Of a stretch of 64,000 nucleotides of DNA, positions 12,635 through 21,592 are shown in pieces. This stretch comes from Thermoplasmatota archaeon (GTDB lineage: Archaea > Thermoplasmatota > Penumbrarchaeia > Penumbrarchaeales > Penumbrarchaeaceae), in the NCBI GenBank assembly GCA_029762535.1, contig JARVGK010000009.1, forward strand, positions 1 to 64,000, read 5' to 3'. Both the position numbers and the translations under genes were made by a program. A model generated the notes under the pieces. That model made no database searches. It had not been told where the DNA came from and worked only from the letters and a program-made list of their open reading frames with translations. Every line of letters starts with the position of its first letter. Positions within the stretch are counted from its first letter, which is position 1.

Positions 12635-13654
12635 ATGCGATACCTGAAGCTTCCCCATGAAAAAAGAAGGGAATTCCTAATTGAATTGAAGGGATACGGC
12701 ATCCTGTATGCTCCTGTGAGTATCTCCGAGAAGAATTTCGACTACAAGAAGGTGGACGATGTCGATACCATCAGGTTCGATTACAACAGGACCGTTCTCC
12801 CTCCAAGGAAGTATTTCTTCCCCCCGAACGAGACCCTCTTCAAGTTCGACAAGAAGGACTGCCGACTCATCGATGCCTATGAGGATCCCGGCACCTTCGT
12901 CATATTCGGAATGCATCCTTGCGACATCATAGGTCTGAGGGTATTGGACTCCCGCTTCATAGACGATCAGCCTGACACCTACTACAAGCGAAGGCGGGAA
13001 AAGGGGATAATAATCGGCATAGACTGCCTGCCGGATGAATACTGCTTCTGTAACATAAGGGACGCGGATTTCGCGGACCGGGGCTTCGATCTATTCCTTC
13101 ATGAGCTGGATGACGGATACCTCATCCGGGTTGGAAGCGTCATGGGCCACAAGATCGTTGATGCGTGCGATCATCTGTTCGAGGCCATAAAGGCCGAGGA
13201 CATATCGGTGATGACACGCAAGGAGAGAGAGAAACAGGCCATGTTCCAGCATTACGAGAACTGGGATAATCTCCGCTACCTGCTTGAGCTGCAGGACTCC
13301 CACCCCCTGTGGGAGAGGGAAAGTGAAAAATGCATCAGCTGCGGCAACTGCACATTGACATGCCCCACATGCAGGTGTTACGATGTCCAGGACGTGCCCG
13401 AGCTTGATGGGAACGGGGGCAAGAGGATCCGGTTCTGGGACTCATGCCAGTACCGGGAGCACGGGCTCGTGGCCGGAGGGCATAATTTCAGGGATACAAA
13501 GCTCGATCGGTTCAAGAACCGCTACCAGTGCAAGAACGCATACTGCGAGACCATGACGATCTCCTACTGCGTCGGCTGTGGGAGATGCACCCAATTCTGC
13601 CCAACTGGGATCAATTACAGGAAGAACCTGATGGAGATAAGGGGGGATGAGTGA
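12635..13654 (+). CDS. hydB: Group 3b [NiFe] hydrogenase (sulfhydrogenase) beta subunit, electron transfer
   Basis: A 339-residue iron-sulfur protein of the HydB/AsrA family. Two ferredoxin-type clusters are visible: C233-X2-C-X2-C-X3-C (CISCGNCTLTCP) and C312-X2-C-X2-C-X3-C (CVGCGRCTQFCP). The N-terminal domain (residues 1-200) matches the sulfhydrogenase/anaerobic sulfite reductase beta-subunit type, including FGMHPCDIIGLR. It passes electrons between the hydrogenase core and the flavin subunit. It has an excellent Shine-Dalgarno and leads a five-gene operon; its stop overlaps the next start. Confidence 0.9.
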   Translation: MRYLKLPHEKRREFLIELKGYGILYAPVSISEKNFDYKKVDDVDTIRFDYNRTVLPPRKYFFPPNETLFKFDKKDCRLIDAYEDPGTFVIFGMHPCDIIGLRVLDSRFIDDQPDTYYKRRREKGIIIGIDCLPDEYCFCNIRDADFADRGFDLFLHELDDGYLIRVGSVMGHKIVDACDHLFEAIKAEDISVMTRKEREKQAMFQHYENWDNLRYLLELQDSHPLWERESEKCISCGNCTLTCPTCRCYDVQDVPELDGNGGKRIRFWDSCQYREHGLVAGGHNFRDTKLDRFKNRYQCKNAYCETMTISYCVGCGRCTQFCPTGINYRKNLMEIRGDE

Positions 13655-14508
13655 TGATGCAGTCCCGGAACATCTACGACACGCATGTATGCAGGGTATT
13701 GAGGGTATATCCTCTGACCGATACGGAAAAGCTTTTCCTCTTTAGGTTCGAGGATCCCTCGATAGGAATGAACTGGCGTTTCAAACCCGGCACCTTCGTC
13801 GAGCTATCACAACCCGGGGTCGGTGAGGTCCCCATATCGATATGCTCCTCATCGATGAGGATAGGCTTCTTCGAGCTGTGCATAAGAAACGCTGGCAGGG
13901 TCACACAGAAGATACACTCCCTCAAGCCCGGAGATACCGTTGGTATACGAGGGCCATACGGGAACGGGTTCCCCATGGAGAAGTTCGAGGGCAGGGACCT
14001 GCTGCTCGTGGCGGCCGGCCTTGGCATGGCCCCGCTTCGTTCAGTATTCCTCTACGCCCTTGACAACCGGTGGCAGTTCGGCAATATCACAATAATCAAC
14101 GCCGCCAAGACCGGCCCTGAGCTTCTGTTCATGCACGAGCTCGATGCGATGCGGGACATCGCCGAGGCCGAGAACATCACCATTCTTCAAACCACCACTA
14201 GGGACGAGAGATGGGGTGGGCTCAAAGGAAGGGCCGCAACACATCTGGACAAGGTGAACGTCGATCCGAACAATACAGCCGTCGCCCTCTGTGGGCCGCC
14301 GCACATGTACAAGTCGATGTTCGAGGAGCTAATGAGAAGGGGGTTCGACCCCAGGCGAATATTCGTGACGGTCGAGAGACGGATGAAGTGCGGGGTCGGT
14401 AAATGCGGCCACTGCAATATCGGCACGGCGGCCAACTGGATGTACGTGTGCAAGGATGGCCCGGTATTCGATTACTACGACATGATATCCACTCCGGGGT
14501 TGATATGA
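13654..14508 (+). CDS. hydG: Hydrogenase gamma subunit (FAD/NAD(P)-binding reductase)
   Basis: A 284-residue ferredoxin-NADP reductase-like protein. The flavin-binding beta-barrel spans residues 5-105 (PISICSSS, GIRGPYGNGFPM) and the NAD(P) domain follows (LLVAAGLGMAPLRS, CGPPHMYK). The C-terminal CGVGKCGHCNIG with a later Cys forms a [2Fe-2S] site. It exchanges electrons with NAD(P)H in group 3b hydrogenases. GTG 13651, ATG 13654 and ATG 13657 are possible starts; ATG 13654 overlaps the hydB stop (TGATG) and has a G-rich Shine-Dalgarno. Confidence 0.9.
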   Translation: MMQSRNIYDTHVCRVLRVYPLTDTEKLFLFRFEDPSIGMNWRFKPGTFVELSQPGVGEVPISICSSSMRIGFFELCIRNAGRVTQKIHSLKPGDTVGIRGPYGNGFPMEKFEGRDLLLVAAGLGMAPLRSVFLYALDNRWQFGNITIINAAKTGPELLFMHELDAMRDIAEAENITILQTTTRDERWGGLKGRAATHLDKVNVDPNNTAVALCGPPHMYKSMFEELMRRGFDPRRIFVTVERRMKCGVGKCGHCNIGTAANWMYVCKDGPVFDYYDMISTPGLI

Positions 14509-15321
14509 ATGGTCGAAACATGCAGCGTCTGTGAAACCAGGAAGCCTGTGGTGGGCGTATATGCCCTGACGTCGTGTTACGGCTGCCAGCTCATGATAGC
14601 AACGGTCGAGAAGATACTTCAGATATCCGAAGCCGTCACTTTCAAGAGCTTCCATATGCTGACCTCCGCAAGCTCTCATGGAAAGGTCGACATCGCCTTC
14701 GTCGAGGGATCCGTTTCCACGGAGAAGGACCTGATCGAGCTCAAGCAGATAAGGGAGGACGCTACCGTTCTCGTTGCCATCGGCGCGTGTTCAATACACG
14801 GGGGCGTTCAGAGCTGGGATCAGGGACTAAGGGATTATCCTGAGATGTACGAGAAGGTCTACGGCAATGGGGAGATCGCTTACGAGGGCCTTGCGGCGAA
14901 ACCCATCGACCACTATGTGAAAGTGGACCATTACCTCCCGGGATGCCCTCCGGACGAACGGGAGATCGTCTACTTCCTCTCGACCTTCCTCTTCGGAACC
15001 TACCCGGAACGGAAGGAGCGACCCGTATGCCATGAATGCCGCCTGGCCGGGAATCCCTGCATACTAATCGAGAAGGGGGAGATGTGTCTGGGTTCCGTCA
15101 CCACATCCGGCTGCAACGCGCTCTGCATTGGCTTCGGGATCCCCTGCATAGGATGCCGGGGGCCGACCCCTTACGATACCGCGTCGTTCGATGCCCTTGC
15201 GAAGGAGTTCAAGCGCCTTGGCAAGACCCGCGAGGAGGTCCTTGACCGCCTTTCCATCTTCGGATCCCACGATCGCAGGATGCGACAGATGGTCGAGAAG
15301 GCTTACGGAGGTGAGAAATAA
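14509..15321 (+). CDS. hydD: [NiFe] hydrogenase small (delta) subunit
   Basis: A 270-residue small subunit. The proximal-cluster motif TSCYGCQLM lies near residue 24 and GACSIHGGV and LPGCPPDE supply the other ligands; the C-terminal part has many Cys (CHECRLAGNPC, CLGSVTTSGCNALC, CIGCRGPTP) for further clusters, giving the three-cluster relay of soluble group 3 enzymes. There is no Tat signal, so it is cytoplasmic. It starts immediately after the gamma-subunit stop. Confidence 0.93.
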   Translation: MVETCSVCETRKPVVGVYALTSCYGCQLMIATVEKILQISEAVTFKSFHMLTSASSHGKVDIAFVEGSVSTEKDLIELKQIREDATVLVAIGACSIHGGVQSWDQGLRDYPEMYEKVYGNGEIAYEGLAAKPIDHYVKVDHYLPGCPPDEREIVYFLSTFLFGTYPERKERPVCHECRLAGNPCILIEKGEMCLGSVTTSGCNALCIGFGIPCIGCRGPTPYDTASFDALAKEFKRLGKTREEVLDRLSIFGSHDRRMRQMVEKAYGGEK

Positions 15322-16661
15322 TGAAACAGGTGAAGATCAGCAGACCGATACTGGTTGATCATGTTGCAAGGATAGAGGGCAAGGCCGGGATAGAGGTCAT
15401 GGTCTCGAACAAACAAGTGTCCTCCGTCCAGATGAACATATTCGAGGGACCGAGGTTCTTCGAGGCCATAACCGTCGGAAAGAAGGTCGAGGATGCGGTG
15501 GCGGTATTCCCTAGGATATGCTCTTTCTGCGCCGCCGCTCACAAGATCACAGCCGTCGAGGCGGCCGAAGCAGCGCTGGGAGTCGAGCCCTCCGATCAGA
15601 CCAAAAGGCTCAGGGAGCTCCTTTACATCGGCGATTATATAGAGAGCCACGCGCTGCATCTATTCTTCCTGGCCTTCCCCGATCTTCTCGGCTATCACGA
15701 TGCCCTTTCCATGGCAGGCGATTACAGCGATACGGTGAAGGCCGGGATCGCACTCAAGGACGTGGGAGCGAGGATACAGAGCGTTATAGGGGCGAGATAC
15801 ATCCATCAGGAGAACCTCCTCATCGGAGGGTTCGGAAAGATCCCCGGCAAAGCACAGATGGGTGCGTTGAAAGATGAGCTCGCGAGCCTCAAGAGCGCAT
15901 CCGAGCTCGCGTCCGATATTCTCATCAACTTCTCCAACTGGAAGGAGCTCGATTCACCTAGACTTCATCTCGCGATCGCTCCGGACGATGGAAGGTACAC
16001 CATGTACGGCAGCCATATCCATGCATCATCGGACACCTCCTTCCCCATGAAGGATTACAGGAAGCACATCCTGGAACATGTCGTCGAGCACTCGTTCGCC
16101 AAGCACTGCAGGTACGATCCCGGCGGATCCAAAAAGAAGAACGAACCTTCGATATTCACTACAGGGGCGCTGTCCAGATATACCTTGAACAAGAGATCGC
16201 TTACGAACAGGGCAAAGGAGAGATCGATTATGAACAAGGACCATCTCGACCCGTCCAATCCTCTCTCAAACAATTTCGCCCAGGCGGTAGAGCTCATCCA
16301 CTACATCGATCTGGCCCACAATCTTGCTTCCGAGCTGGCAGAAACGATCGATGAGAATGAGAGGCCCGTTAAATACGATCCCCAAAAGGGGGGCATCGGT
16401 GCCGTGGCCACGGAGGCCCCGAGAGGCCTCCTGACCTACCTTCTCGATATCGACGGTACGGGACGGATCAAGAACGCAGACGTCATCACTCCGACAGCGA
16501 TGTTCCTTCCGATGATGGAGAAGGACGTCGGCAGGATGGCGCAGTCCCTAGTCGACGGCGGGATCTCCGATCCGAGCATAATCGCCCCGAAGCTAGAGAC
16601 CGTCGTCAGGTCCTACGATCCATGCGTCTCATGCTCGGTGCATGTTACCACGGTGAAGTGA
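15321..16661 (+). CDS. hydA: [NiFe] hydrogenase large (alpha) subunit
   Basis: A 446-residue catalytic subunit. Nickel-iron ligands are Cys67 and Cys70 in RICSFC and Cys435 and Cys438 in DPCVSCSVH. A five-residue tail (VTTVK) follows His441 and is the expected C-terminal peptide removed by the maturation protease encoded next. The overall sequence fits group 3b NADP-linked hydrogenases, which reversibly couple H2 and NADP(H) and can reduce sulfur. Its start overlaps the small-subunit stop by one base and its stop overlaps the protease start. Confidence 0.93.
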   Translation: MKQVKISRPILVDHVARIEGKAGIEVMVSNKQVSSVQMNIFEGPRFFEAITVGKKVEDAVAVFPRICSFCAAAHKITAVEAAEAALGVEPSDQTKRLRELLYIGDYIESHALHLFFLAFPDLLGYHDALSMAGDYSDTVKAGIALKDVGARIQSVIGARYIHQENLLIGGFGKIPGKAQMGALKDELASLKSASELASDILINFSNWKELDSPRLHLAIAPDDGRYTMYGSHIHASSDTSFPMKDYRKHILEHVVEHSFAKHCRYDPGGSKKKNEPSIFTTGALSRYTLNKRSLTNRAKERSIMNKDHLDPSNPLSNNFAQAVELIHYIDLAHNLASELAETIDENERPVKYDPQKGGIGAVATEAPRGLLTYLLDIDGTGRIKNADVITPTAMFLPMMEKDVGRMAQSLVDGGISDPSIIAPKLETVVRSYDPCVSCSVHVTTVK

Positions 16662-17131
16662 TGAGGCCCCTGATAGTCTCGATCGGCAACCCGTTCATGA
16701 GGGACGATGGGATCGGGCAGGCGATACTCATCGAACTCAAGGACCGGGGGGTCGATGCTGACCTGATCGATCTGGGGACGGACATGCTTCGGCTCTCACT
16801 CTACGGCGAGGGCTATTGTGACATCGTCGTACTCGATTCCTTAAGGGGGGCTGGATTGGCAGGAGAGGTCCTATCGTTCTCCGGAGAGGGGATCGTACGC
16901 TCCCTGGATTCCAGGATGAGGTCCGCCCATCGAATGGGCTCGATCGAGGCACTCGAGGTCCTGAGATCGTTTAAACAGTCCTTAAAGGGCGCCAGATTCC
17001 ATTTCGTCGGTATAGTTGCCGACGACATATCCATAGGTGAGGGCCTGACCGAGGATGTTAAGAGGGCGGTACCTGTCGCTGCGGACATCGTATGTGGTCT
17101 CTTATTCGACATCAGCGACGCGCAAGGGTGA
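16661..17131 (+). CDS. Hydrogenase maturation endopeptidase (HycI/HyaD family)
   Basis: A 156-residue peptidase from ATG 16661, which overlaps the hydA stop (TGATG) and has GGTGA upstream; a longer frame from 16622 lies inside hydA and is not needed. Family landmarks are VSIGNPFMRDDGIG (metal-binding Asp), the DLGTDM region, and IVVLDSLRGAG (second metal ligand). It is expected to cleave the C-terminal tail of HydA after nickel insertion. The hyp genes needed for cofactor assembly are not in this window. Confidence 0.88.
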   Translation: MRPLIVSIGNPFMRDDGIGQAILIELKDRGVDADLIDLGTDMLRLSLYGEGYCDIVVLDSLRGAGLAGEVLSFSGEGIVRSLDSRMRSAHRMGSIEALEVLRSFKQSLKGARFHFVGIVADDISIGEGLTEDVKRAVPVAADIVCGLLFDISDAQG

Positions 17132-17158
17132 AGTATTTTTACTTAATGCGCCTGAACG

Positions 17159-18856
17159 ATGTCCATGTTGGATCGTATAAGGGTGTTCGCGCTGCAGAAC
17201 GCTATCGAGCACGGAGGAAGGGCCAGCATAGGAAGCGTGATGGGGAGGGCCATGAGCACGTTCCCGGAACTGAAAGGCGATCCCAAAGGCACCTCTGAGA
17301 TTGTCAAATCCATCGTTCAGGAAGTGAACGAGATGGATCCCGCCCGGCAGGAGATGGAGATCGAGTGTTTGGGCGGACCCGAGAGAAGAGAATCTCGTCC
17401 CAGGAACACCGAACTGCACGAACTCCCCGGCGTGGGGCCTTCAGGGGTTAGGATGAGGTTCGCCCCTGGACCTTCAGGCCCCCTTCACATAGGGCATTCC
17501 AGGGCCTCGATACTCAACGATGAATACGTAAAGAGATATGGCGGGTCCTTCATACTCAGATACGAGGACACCAATCCCGAAAAGATAGAACCTGAGGCCT
17601 ACCGAATGATCCGGGAGGACCTGCAATGGCTCGACGTGAATGTCCATGAGACCTACATCCAATCGGATCGATTCGAGAGCTACTACGCCGTAGCCCGTGA
17701 GCTCCTGAAGAAGGGACGTGCCTACATATGCCTCTGCGAGGTGGAGGATTGGAGGGGCCTGAAACTGAAGGAGGCCCCGTGTCCCCACCGGGACCTTTCT
17801 CCCGATGAGCAGCTTGAGAGATGGGACCGGATGCTTGGCGGTGAATTCATTGAAGGGGGGGCATCTTTGGTGGTAAAGACCGACCTGTCCCACCGTAATC
17901 CTGCGGTCCGCGATTTCATCGCCATGAGATTGCTGGATGCCCTTCACCCGCTAAAGGGTGACAGATACCGAGTATATCCTCTTTATAATTTCTCGGTCGC
18001 CGTGGACGATCACATGATGGGATGCACTCATGTGCTGAGGGGAAAGGACCATCTCAACAACACTTTGAGGCAGGAATACGTGTTCCACCACATGGGGTGG
18101 TCCCCTCCGCACTTCCACCACTACGGCCTGGTTTCGATACCCGATACGAACCTCAAGAAATCCATGATCAAGGAGGACCTTAAGGCCGGCCGAGTGAGGG
18201 GTTGGGACGATGTCAGACTTGGGACCCTTCGGGCGATGGAGGCCAGGGGCATTCAGCCAGAAGCTCTCAGGAGATATTGGCTGGATGTGGGCACAAAGCC
18301 CGTTGACATAGAGTTCTCATGGGACAATCTATCATCATACAACCGGACCCTGATAGATCCGATCGCTAACAGGTTCTTCTTCGTCGCCGATCCCGTCGTG
18401 CTGACGGTTAGGTCCGACGCGGGGATTGTCTCCAGGGCACCGCTGCATCCGGACCATCCGGAGAGGGGCTACAGGGAGATGCGTTTCGAACCGGATGGAG
18501 GTAGCTTTCGCATGCTGGTGCCATCCGAGGAAGCATCGTCCCTACAGGTCGGTTCGTTGCTCAGGCTTAAGGACCTCTGTAACATAAAGATCACATCAGA
18601 GGATCCTCTCACAGCGGATCTCTTCCCCGGGGACCATACTATACTGCGAGGAGGGGCAGGGAGGATCATACAATGGTGTCCTGAGGACGGGGTCCCGTGT
18701 ACTCTCAGGTATCCGGATAGGGAGGAAAGGAACGGGATCGCCGAGAGGGCGATAGCCCCCCTTGCTGCTGAAAGATCGATCATCCAGTTCGAGAGGATTG
18801 GGTTCTTCAGGCTGTACATAGAGGATGGGGTGATGGGGAATTTCGCCCACAGGTGA
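17159..18856 (+). CDS. gltX: Glutamate-tRNA ligase (archaeal type)
   Basis: A 565-residue class I synthetase of the archaeal GluRS/GlnRS branch, with an N-terminal helical extension of about 95 residues. The HIGH motif is PLHIGHSRA (near residue 110) and the KMSKS counterpart is in NLKKSMIKEDL. The C-terminal beta-barrel anticodon domain (residues about 380-565) is present. It charges tRNA-Glu and, in archaea, often also tRNA-Gln for later amidation. A T-rich, TATA-like TATTTTTACTTA is found 15-30 bases before the ATG. Confidence 0.95.
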   Translation: MSMLDRIRVFALQNAIEHGGRASIGSVMGRAMSTFPELKGDPKGTSEIVKSIVQEVNEMDPARQEMEIECLGGPERRESRPRNTELHELPGVGPSGVRMRFAPGPSGPLHIGHSRASILNDEYVKRYGGSFILRYEDTNPEKIEPEAYRMIREDLQWLDVNVHETYIQSDRFESYYAVARELLKKGRAYICLCEVEDWRGLKLKEAPCPHRDLSPDEQLERWDRMLGGEFIEGGASLVVKTDLSHRNPAVRDFIAMRLLDALHPLKGDRYRVYPLYNFSVAVDDHMMGCTHVLRGKDHLNNTLRQEYVFHHMGWSPPHFHHYGLVSIPDTNLKKSMIKEDLKAGRVRGWDDVRLGTLRAMEARGIQPEALRRYWLDVGTKPVDIEFSWDNLSSYNRTLIDPIANRFFFVADPVVLTVRSDAGIVSRAPLHPDHPERGYREMRFEPDGGSFRMLVPSEEASSLQVGSLLRLKDLCNIKITSEDPLTADLFPGDHTILRGGAGRIIQWCPEDGVPCTLRYPDREERNGIAERAIAPLAAERSIIQFERIGFFRLYIEDGVMGNFAHR

Positions 18857-18918
18857 GGGGGATGACCGGGGGATTTCCCGGGTAGCTTTCTATAGTTACA
18901 AGATTGGAAATAGAGCCC

Positions 18919-19053
18919 ATGGAGCGAAACATCTTCCAGAGAAAGCATGATGTTGAGATCGATCTCTCCATGATCGAGAGCGCCAGATTGAGGTCCCTTG
19001 CCAGAAGAGGCCTGATAGAAGAGCAGAGTGAGAAGACCTCGACCGACATATGA
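18919..19053 (+). CDS. Possible 44-residue charged micro-protein
   Basis: ATG 18919 to TGA 19053 encodes a basic-acidic peptide beginning MERNIFQRKHDVEIDL, predicted to be largely helical, with a second amphipathic segment SARLRSLARRGLIEEQ. A CTATAGTTA box about 20-30 bases upstream could drive it; just before that lies a GC-rich hairpin (CCGGGGGATTTCCCGG) that could terminate gltX. The composition is protein-like but no family is recognised. Confidence 0.4.
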   Translation: MERNIFQRKHDVEIDLSMIESARLRSLARRGLIEEQSEKTSTDI

Positions 19054-19095
19054 ACTGAGAGAAAAGTATATATCTCGGTGAAATCTAGCAAACCC

Positions 19096-19920
19096 GTGAA
19101 CGATCTGGATATCATAAAGGAGATCGCAGAACGCATCAGGGATGCGGTAATGGACAGATATCCCGACGGGGGCGGAGGCGCGGTGGTAAGCACCGCACCC
19201 GATGGCAGCATGACTCGGGAGATCGATCTCGCGGCCGAGAGATGCGCGATCGATCATATCGAGGAGAACGATCTGCCCTGGAACCTCCTCTCCGAAGAGG
19301 ACGGATCATTCGACGGCAGGGGCGAAAGGACCCTCATCCTAGATCCCATCGACGGGACATACAATGCGATACACGGCATTCCTCTCTTCTCCACTTCATT
19401 GGCCCTTTGCGAGGGGCCCTTGCATAATATCACATCCTCCCTTGTGATGAACATCCCAGTGGGTATGTCCTTCACCGCGGTAAAAGGGGAAGGGGCGAAC
19501 TACAACGACAAGGCCATATCTACCCGGAACCTTGACGAGGCCATGGCCGTCTTCAACTCCTTCCTGGGTCCGGCCTCTCTGGAAGAGAACAGGCTCTTGT
19601 TCTCCTGGCCATACAGGGGGAGATATTTCGGCTCCATATCCCTCGAGGTATGCTATGTGGCCAAAGGGGCGATAGATCTCTTCGCCCTTTTCTGGAGGAT
19701 CCCTCGCATCACGGACATCGCCGGGGCTTATCTTATACTCAAGGAAGCAGGAGGCCATATAATGATAGGGGACCATCGCAGCACATGGAGCGATTACATG
19801 CCCTCATTGGACCACCCTGGGTCCAGGGACCTCATCGTAATGGGAGACGCCTCAAGCAAGGAGCGGATACTTCAAATTATTTCACAGATGAATCCATGCG
19901 CCGGGGGTTTGAGAAGATGA
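19096..19920 (+). CDS. Inositol monophosphatase/FBPase-family phosphatase, probable NADP phosphatase partner of NAD kinase
   Basis: A member of the IMPase/archaeal FBPase superfamily: LLSEEDGSF supplies the first metal Glu, DPIDGTYN the Asp pair, and ITDIAGAYLILKEAGG the third metal site. A TATA-like TATATAT (19067-19073) sits about 27 bases before GTG 19096, so I take that as a leaderless start; GTG 19078 would give 6 more residues. The last codons overlap the NAD kinase start (ATGA). In Methanocaldococcus jannaschii MJ0917 the two activities are fused in one protein, with the phosphatase acting on NADP; that role is therefore likely here. Confidence 0.85.
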   Translation: MNDLDIIKEIAERIRDAVMDRYPDGGGGAVVSTAPDGSMTREIDLAAERCAIDHIEENDLPWNLLSEEDGSFDGRGERTLILDPIDGTYNAIHGIPLFSTSLALCEGPLHNITSSLVMNIPVGMSFTAVKGEGANYNDKAISTRNLDEAMAVFNSFLGPASLEENRLLFSWPYRGRYFGSISLEVCYVAKGAIDLFALFWRIPRITDIAGAYLILKEAGGHIMIGDHRSTWSDYMPSLDHPGSRDLIVMGDASSKERILQIISQMNPCAGGLRR

Positions 19921-20780
19921 GGTGGGGCCTGGTATTTCATCCTGCTAAGAAAAAGGCGCATTCCCTCGCGCTATATCTCGTGGACCATATCGCGGGTCTC
20001 CATAGGGATGGTGTGGATATAGAGGTCGTGATGGAATCATGTAACAGGGACAGGATGAGGGGAGCGAACGTGGAATTTTGCGATCCGCAGGACATGAGAA
20101 TGGACCTCGTCATCTCCATCGGGGGGGACGGGACGGTTCTCAGGACACTGAGGGATTTCGATGCGCCGGTCCTGGGCATCAACGTCGGGTCCTTCGGTTT
20201 TTTGATCGAGGTCCAACCGGAGAACGCGAAGAAGGCCATCGATAACGTCTTGAAGGGAAACTATACGATAAGGGAAAGGTCCAAGCTAAGCACTCTTGTG
20301 GATTCTGAACCCCTTCCAGATGCCGCGAACGAGGTTGTTATGGTCTCCAAGACCCCAGCGAAGATGGTCAGCTACGAGATGTATATTAACATGAAATATA
20401 TGGAAAGGATAAGGGGCGATGGATTGATAATAGCGACGCCCATGGGATCCACATGCTACGCGATGTCTGCGGGCGGGGCGATCCTGGACCCGGAGGTCCA
20501 GGCTATGGAGATCGTTCCTCTATCACCGTTCCTTAAGAACATAAGGCCTATTGTTATCCCCGACAACTACATCGTCACTTTTAAGGTCCTCGACAGGAAA
20601 AGGGCTGTCGCCCTTGCGGTGGATGGCAATCATGTCAGGTCCATCAAAGGGGACCATGACATATTGATCAAGCGCTCAAAAAAGAATTCGAAGTTCGTGC
20701 GTTTCGATCAGGATTTCTACAGCCAGTTGAAAAGGTTAATCGATTCGTCCGACACATTGGATAGGATAAAGTGTAAGTAA
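19917..20780 (+). CDS. nadK: NAD kinase
   Basis: A 287-residue ATP-NAD kinase. The diagnostic GGDGTVLRT motif follows LVISIG, and the second conserved stretch is GDGLIIATPMGSTCYAMSAGG with the NAD-binding residues. I start at ATG 19917, overlapping the phosphatase stop by 4 bases; a much longer frame upstream is only the antiparallel reading of that gene. It makes NADP, the coenzyme of the hydrogenase encoded 3 kb upstream. Length is normal for archaeal enzymes. Confidence 0.93.
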   Translation: MRWGLVFHPAKKKAHSLALYLVDHIAGLHRDGVDIEVVMESCNRDRMRGANVEFCDPQDMRMDLVISIGGDGTVLRTLRDFDAPVLGINVGSFGFLIEVQPENAKKAIDNVLKGNYTIRERSKLSTLVDSEPLPDAANEVVMVSKTPAKMVSYEMYINMKYMERIRGDGLIIATPMGSTCYAMSAGGAILDPEVQAMEIVPLSPFLKNIRPIVIPDNYIVTFKVLDRKRAVALAVDGNHVRSIKGDHDILIKRSKKNSKFVRFDQDFYSQLKRLIDSSDTLDRIKCK

Positions 20781-20789
20781 GGGTATTTC

Positions 20790-20810
20790 ATTACAACTAA
20801 TGGTTGTAAT
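20790..20810. promoter_or_regulatory. Perfect inverted repeat, operator candidate of the adjacent regulator
   Basis: ATTACAAC (20790-20797) and GTTGTAAT (20803-20810) form a perfect 8-bp inverted repeat with a 5-base spacer, 2 bases before the start of the ArsR-like gene. The position suggests autoregulation. Confidence 0.6.
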
Positions 20811-20812
20811 GT

Positions 20813-21592
20813 ATGCCCGATCGTAATGACGAAATGGACCTGGACCAGATACTTGCGGTCCTTGCCAATCCGATCAGAAGAATGATACTCAAGAAGCTCT
20901 CGACCGAGACGAACTATCCGCTGCAGCTATCGAGAGAGCTGAACGTAAGTCAGCAGGCGCTCATGAAGCATATGAGAGTACTCGAGGAGACGGGTTTCAT
21001 AAGGTCCGTAGAGGAAAGGTCGAATAAAGGAGGGCCTCCAAGGAACCTGTACGTGGTTAGGAAGCGAATGAGCGTCCGTATCGACCTGGGCCCGAACACC
21101 TTCGAAGAGAAACTCTTCTCGTTCGATGCATATGGTGAGGGGATGGACGACGCTCCATTTTACATACAGTCGAATAGATTATCGTTCGGTGGAAACGTCA
21201 CAGGAGAGATACTTCCTGAGGTCGATGGTGTTCTCCCGGCATATACGGATCCCTTTCTCGAATCTATGAGGAGAACGATCGATGGACTTATGAAGGATGA
21301 TGTCAAGGAAAGGAGATTATATTCGCTCAGACGGCATATCTCCTTGATCAACAAGGAGCTCTCAAAACTAGAGGAAAGAAGGAGAAAGATACTTGAATTG
21401 AGGGAGAGGGCATTCGAAATGGCGAATAGTATCATAGTAGAGTCTGCGAGAGACCCTCTTGAAAGGGATGTTTATTCATTGTTGATAAAGAATGATATCG
21501 ATGATCTCGAGTTCTTATCGGATATGCTTCAAACGAGAAGTAAAGTGATAGCCGAGATCCTAAAGGACCTCAAAAGAAAAGGGATCATTTGA
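20813..21592 (+). CDS. ArsR-like winged-helix regulator with coiled coil and second C-terminal wing
   Basis: A 259-residue regulator. The N-terminal winged helix (residues 8-75) reads LANPIRRMILKKLS then LSRELNVSQQALMKHMRVLEETGFI, typical of ArsR-type domains. Residues about 170-210 form a long charged helix suited to dimerisation, and the last 40 residues (LLIKNDIDDLEFLSDMLQ...IAEILKDLKRKGII) look like a second small helix-turn-helix. There are no Cys metal-sensing pairs, so a metal ligand is unlikely. An inverted repeat immediately upstream is the candidate autoregulatory site. Confidence 0.78.
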   Translation: MPDRNDEMDLDQILAVLANPIRRMILKKLSTETNYPLQLSRELNVSQQALMKHMRVLEETGFIRSVEERSNKGGPPRNLYVVRKRMSVRIDLGPNTFEEKLFSFDAYGEGMDDAPFYIQSNRLSFGGNVTGEILPEVDGVLPAYTDPFLESMRRTIDGLMKDDVKERRLYSLRRHISLINKELSKLEERRRKILELRERAFEMANSIIVESARDPLERDVYSLLIKNDIDDLEFLSDMLQTRSKVIAEILKDLKRKGII

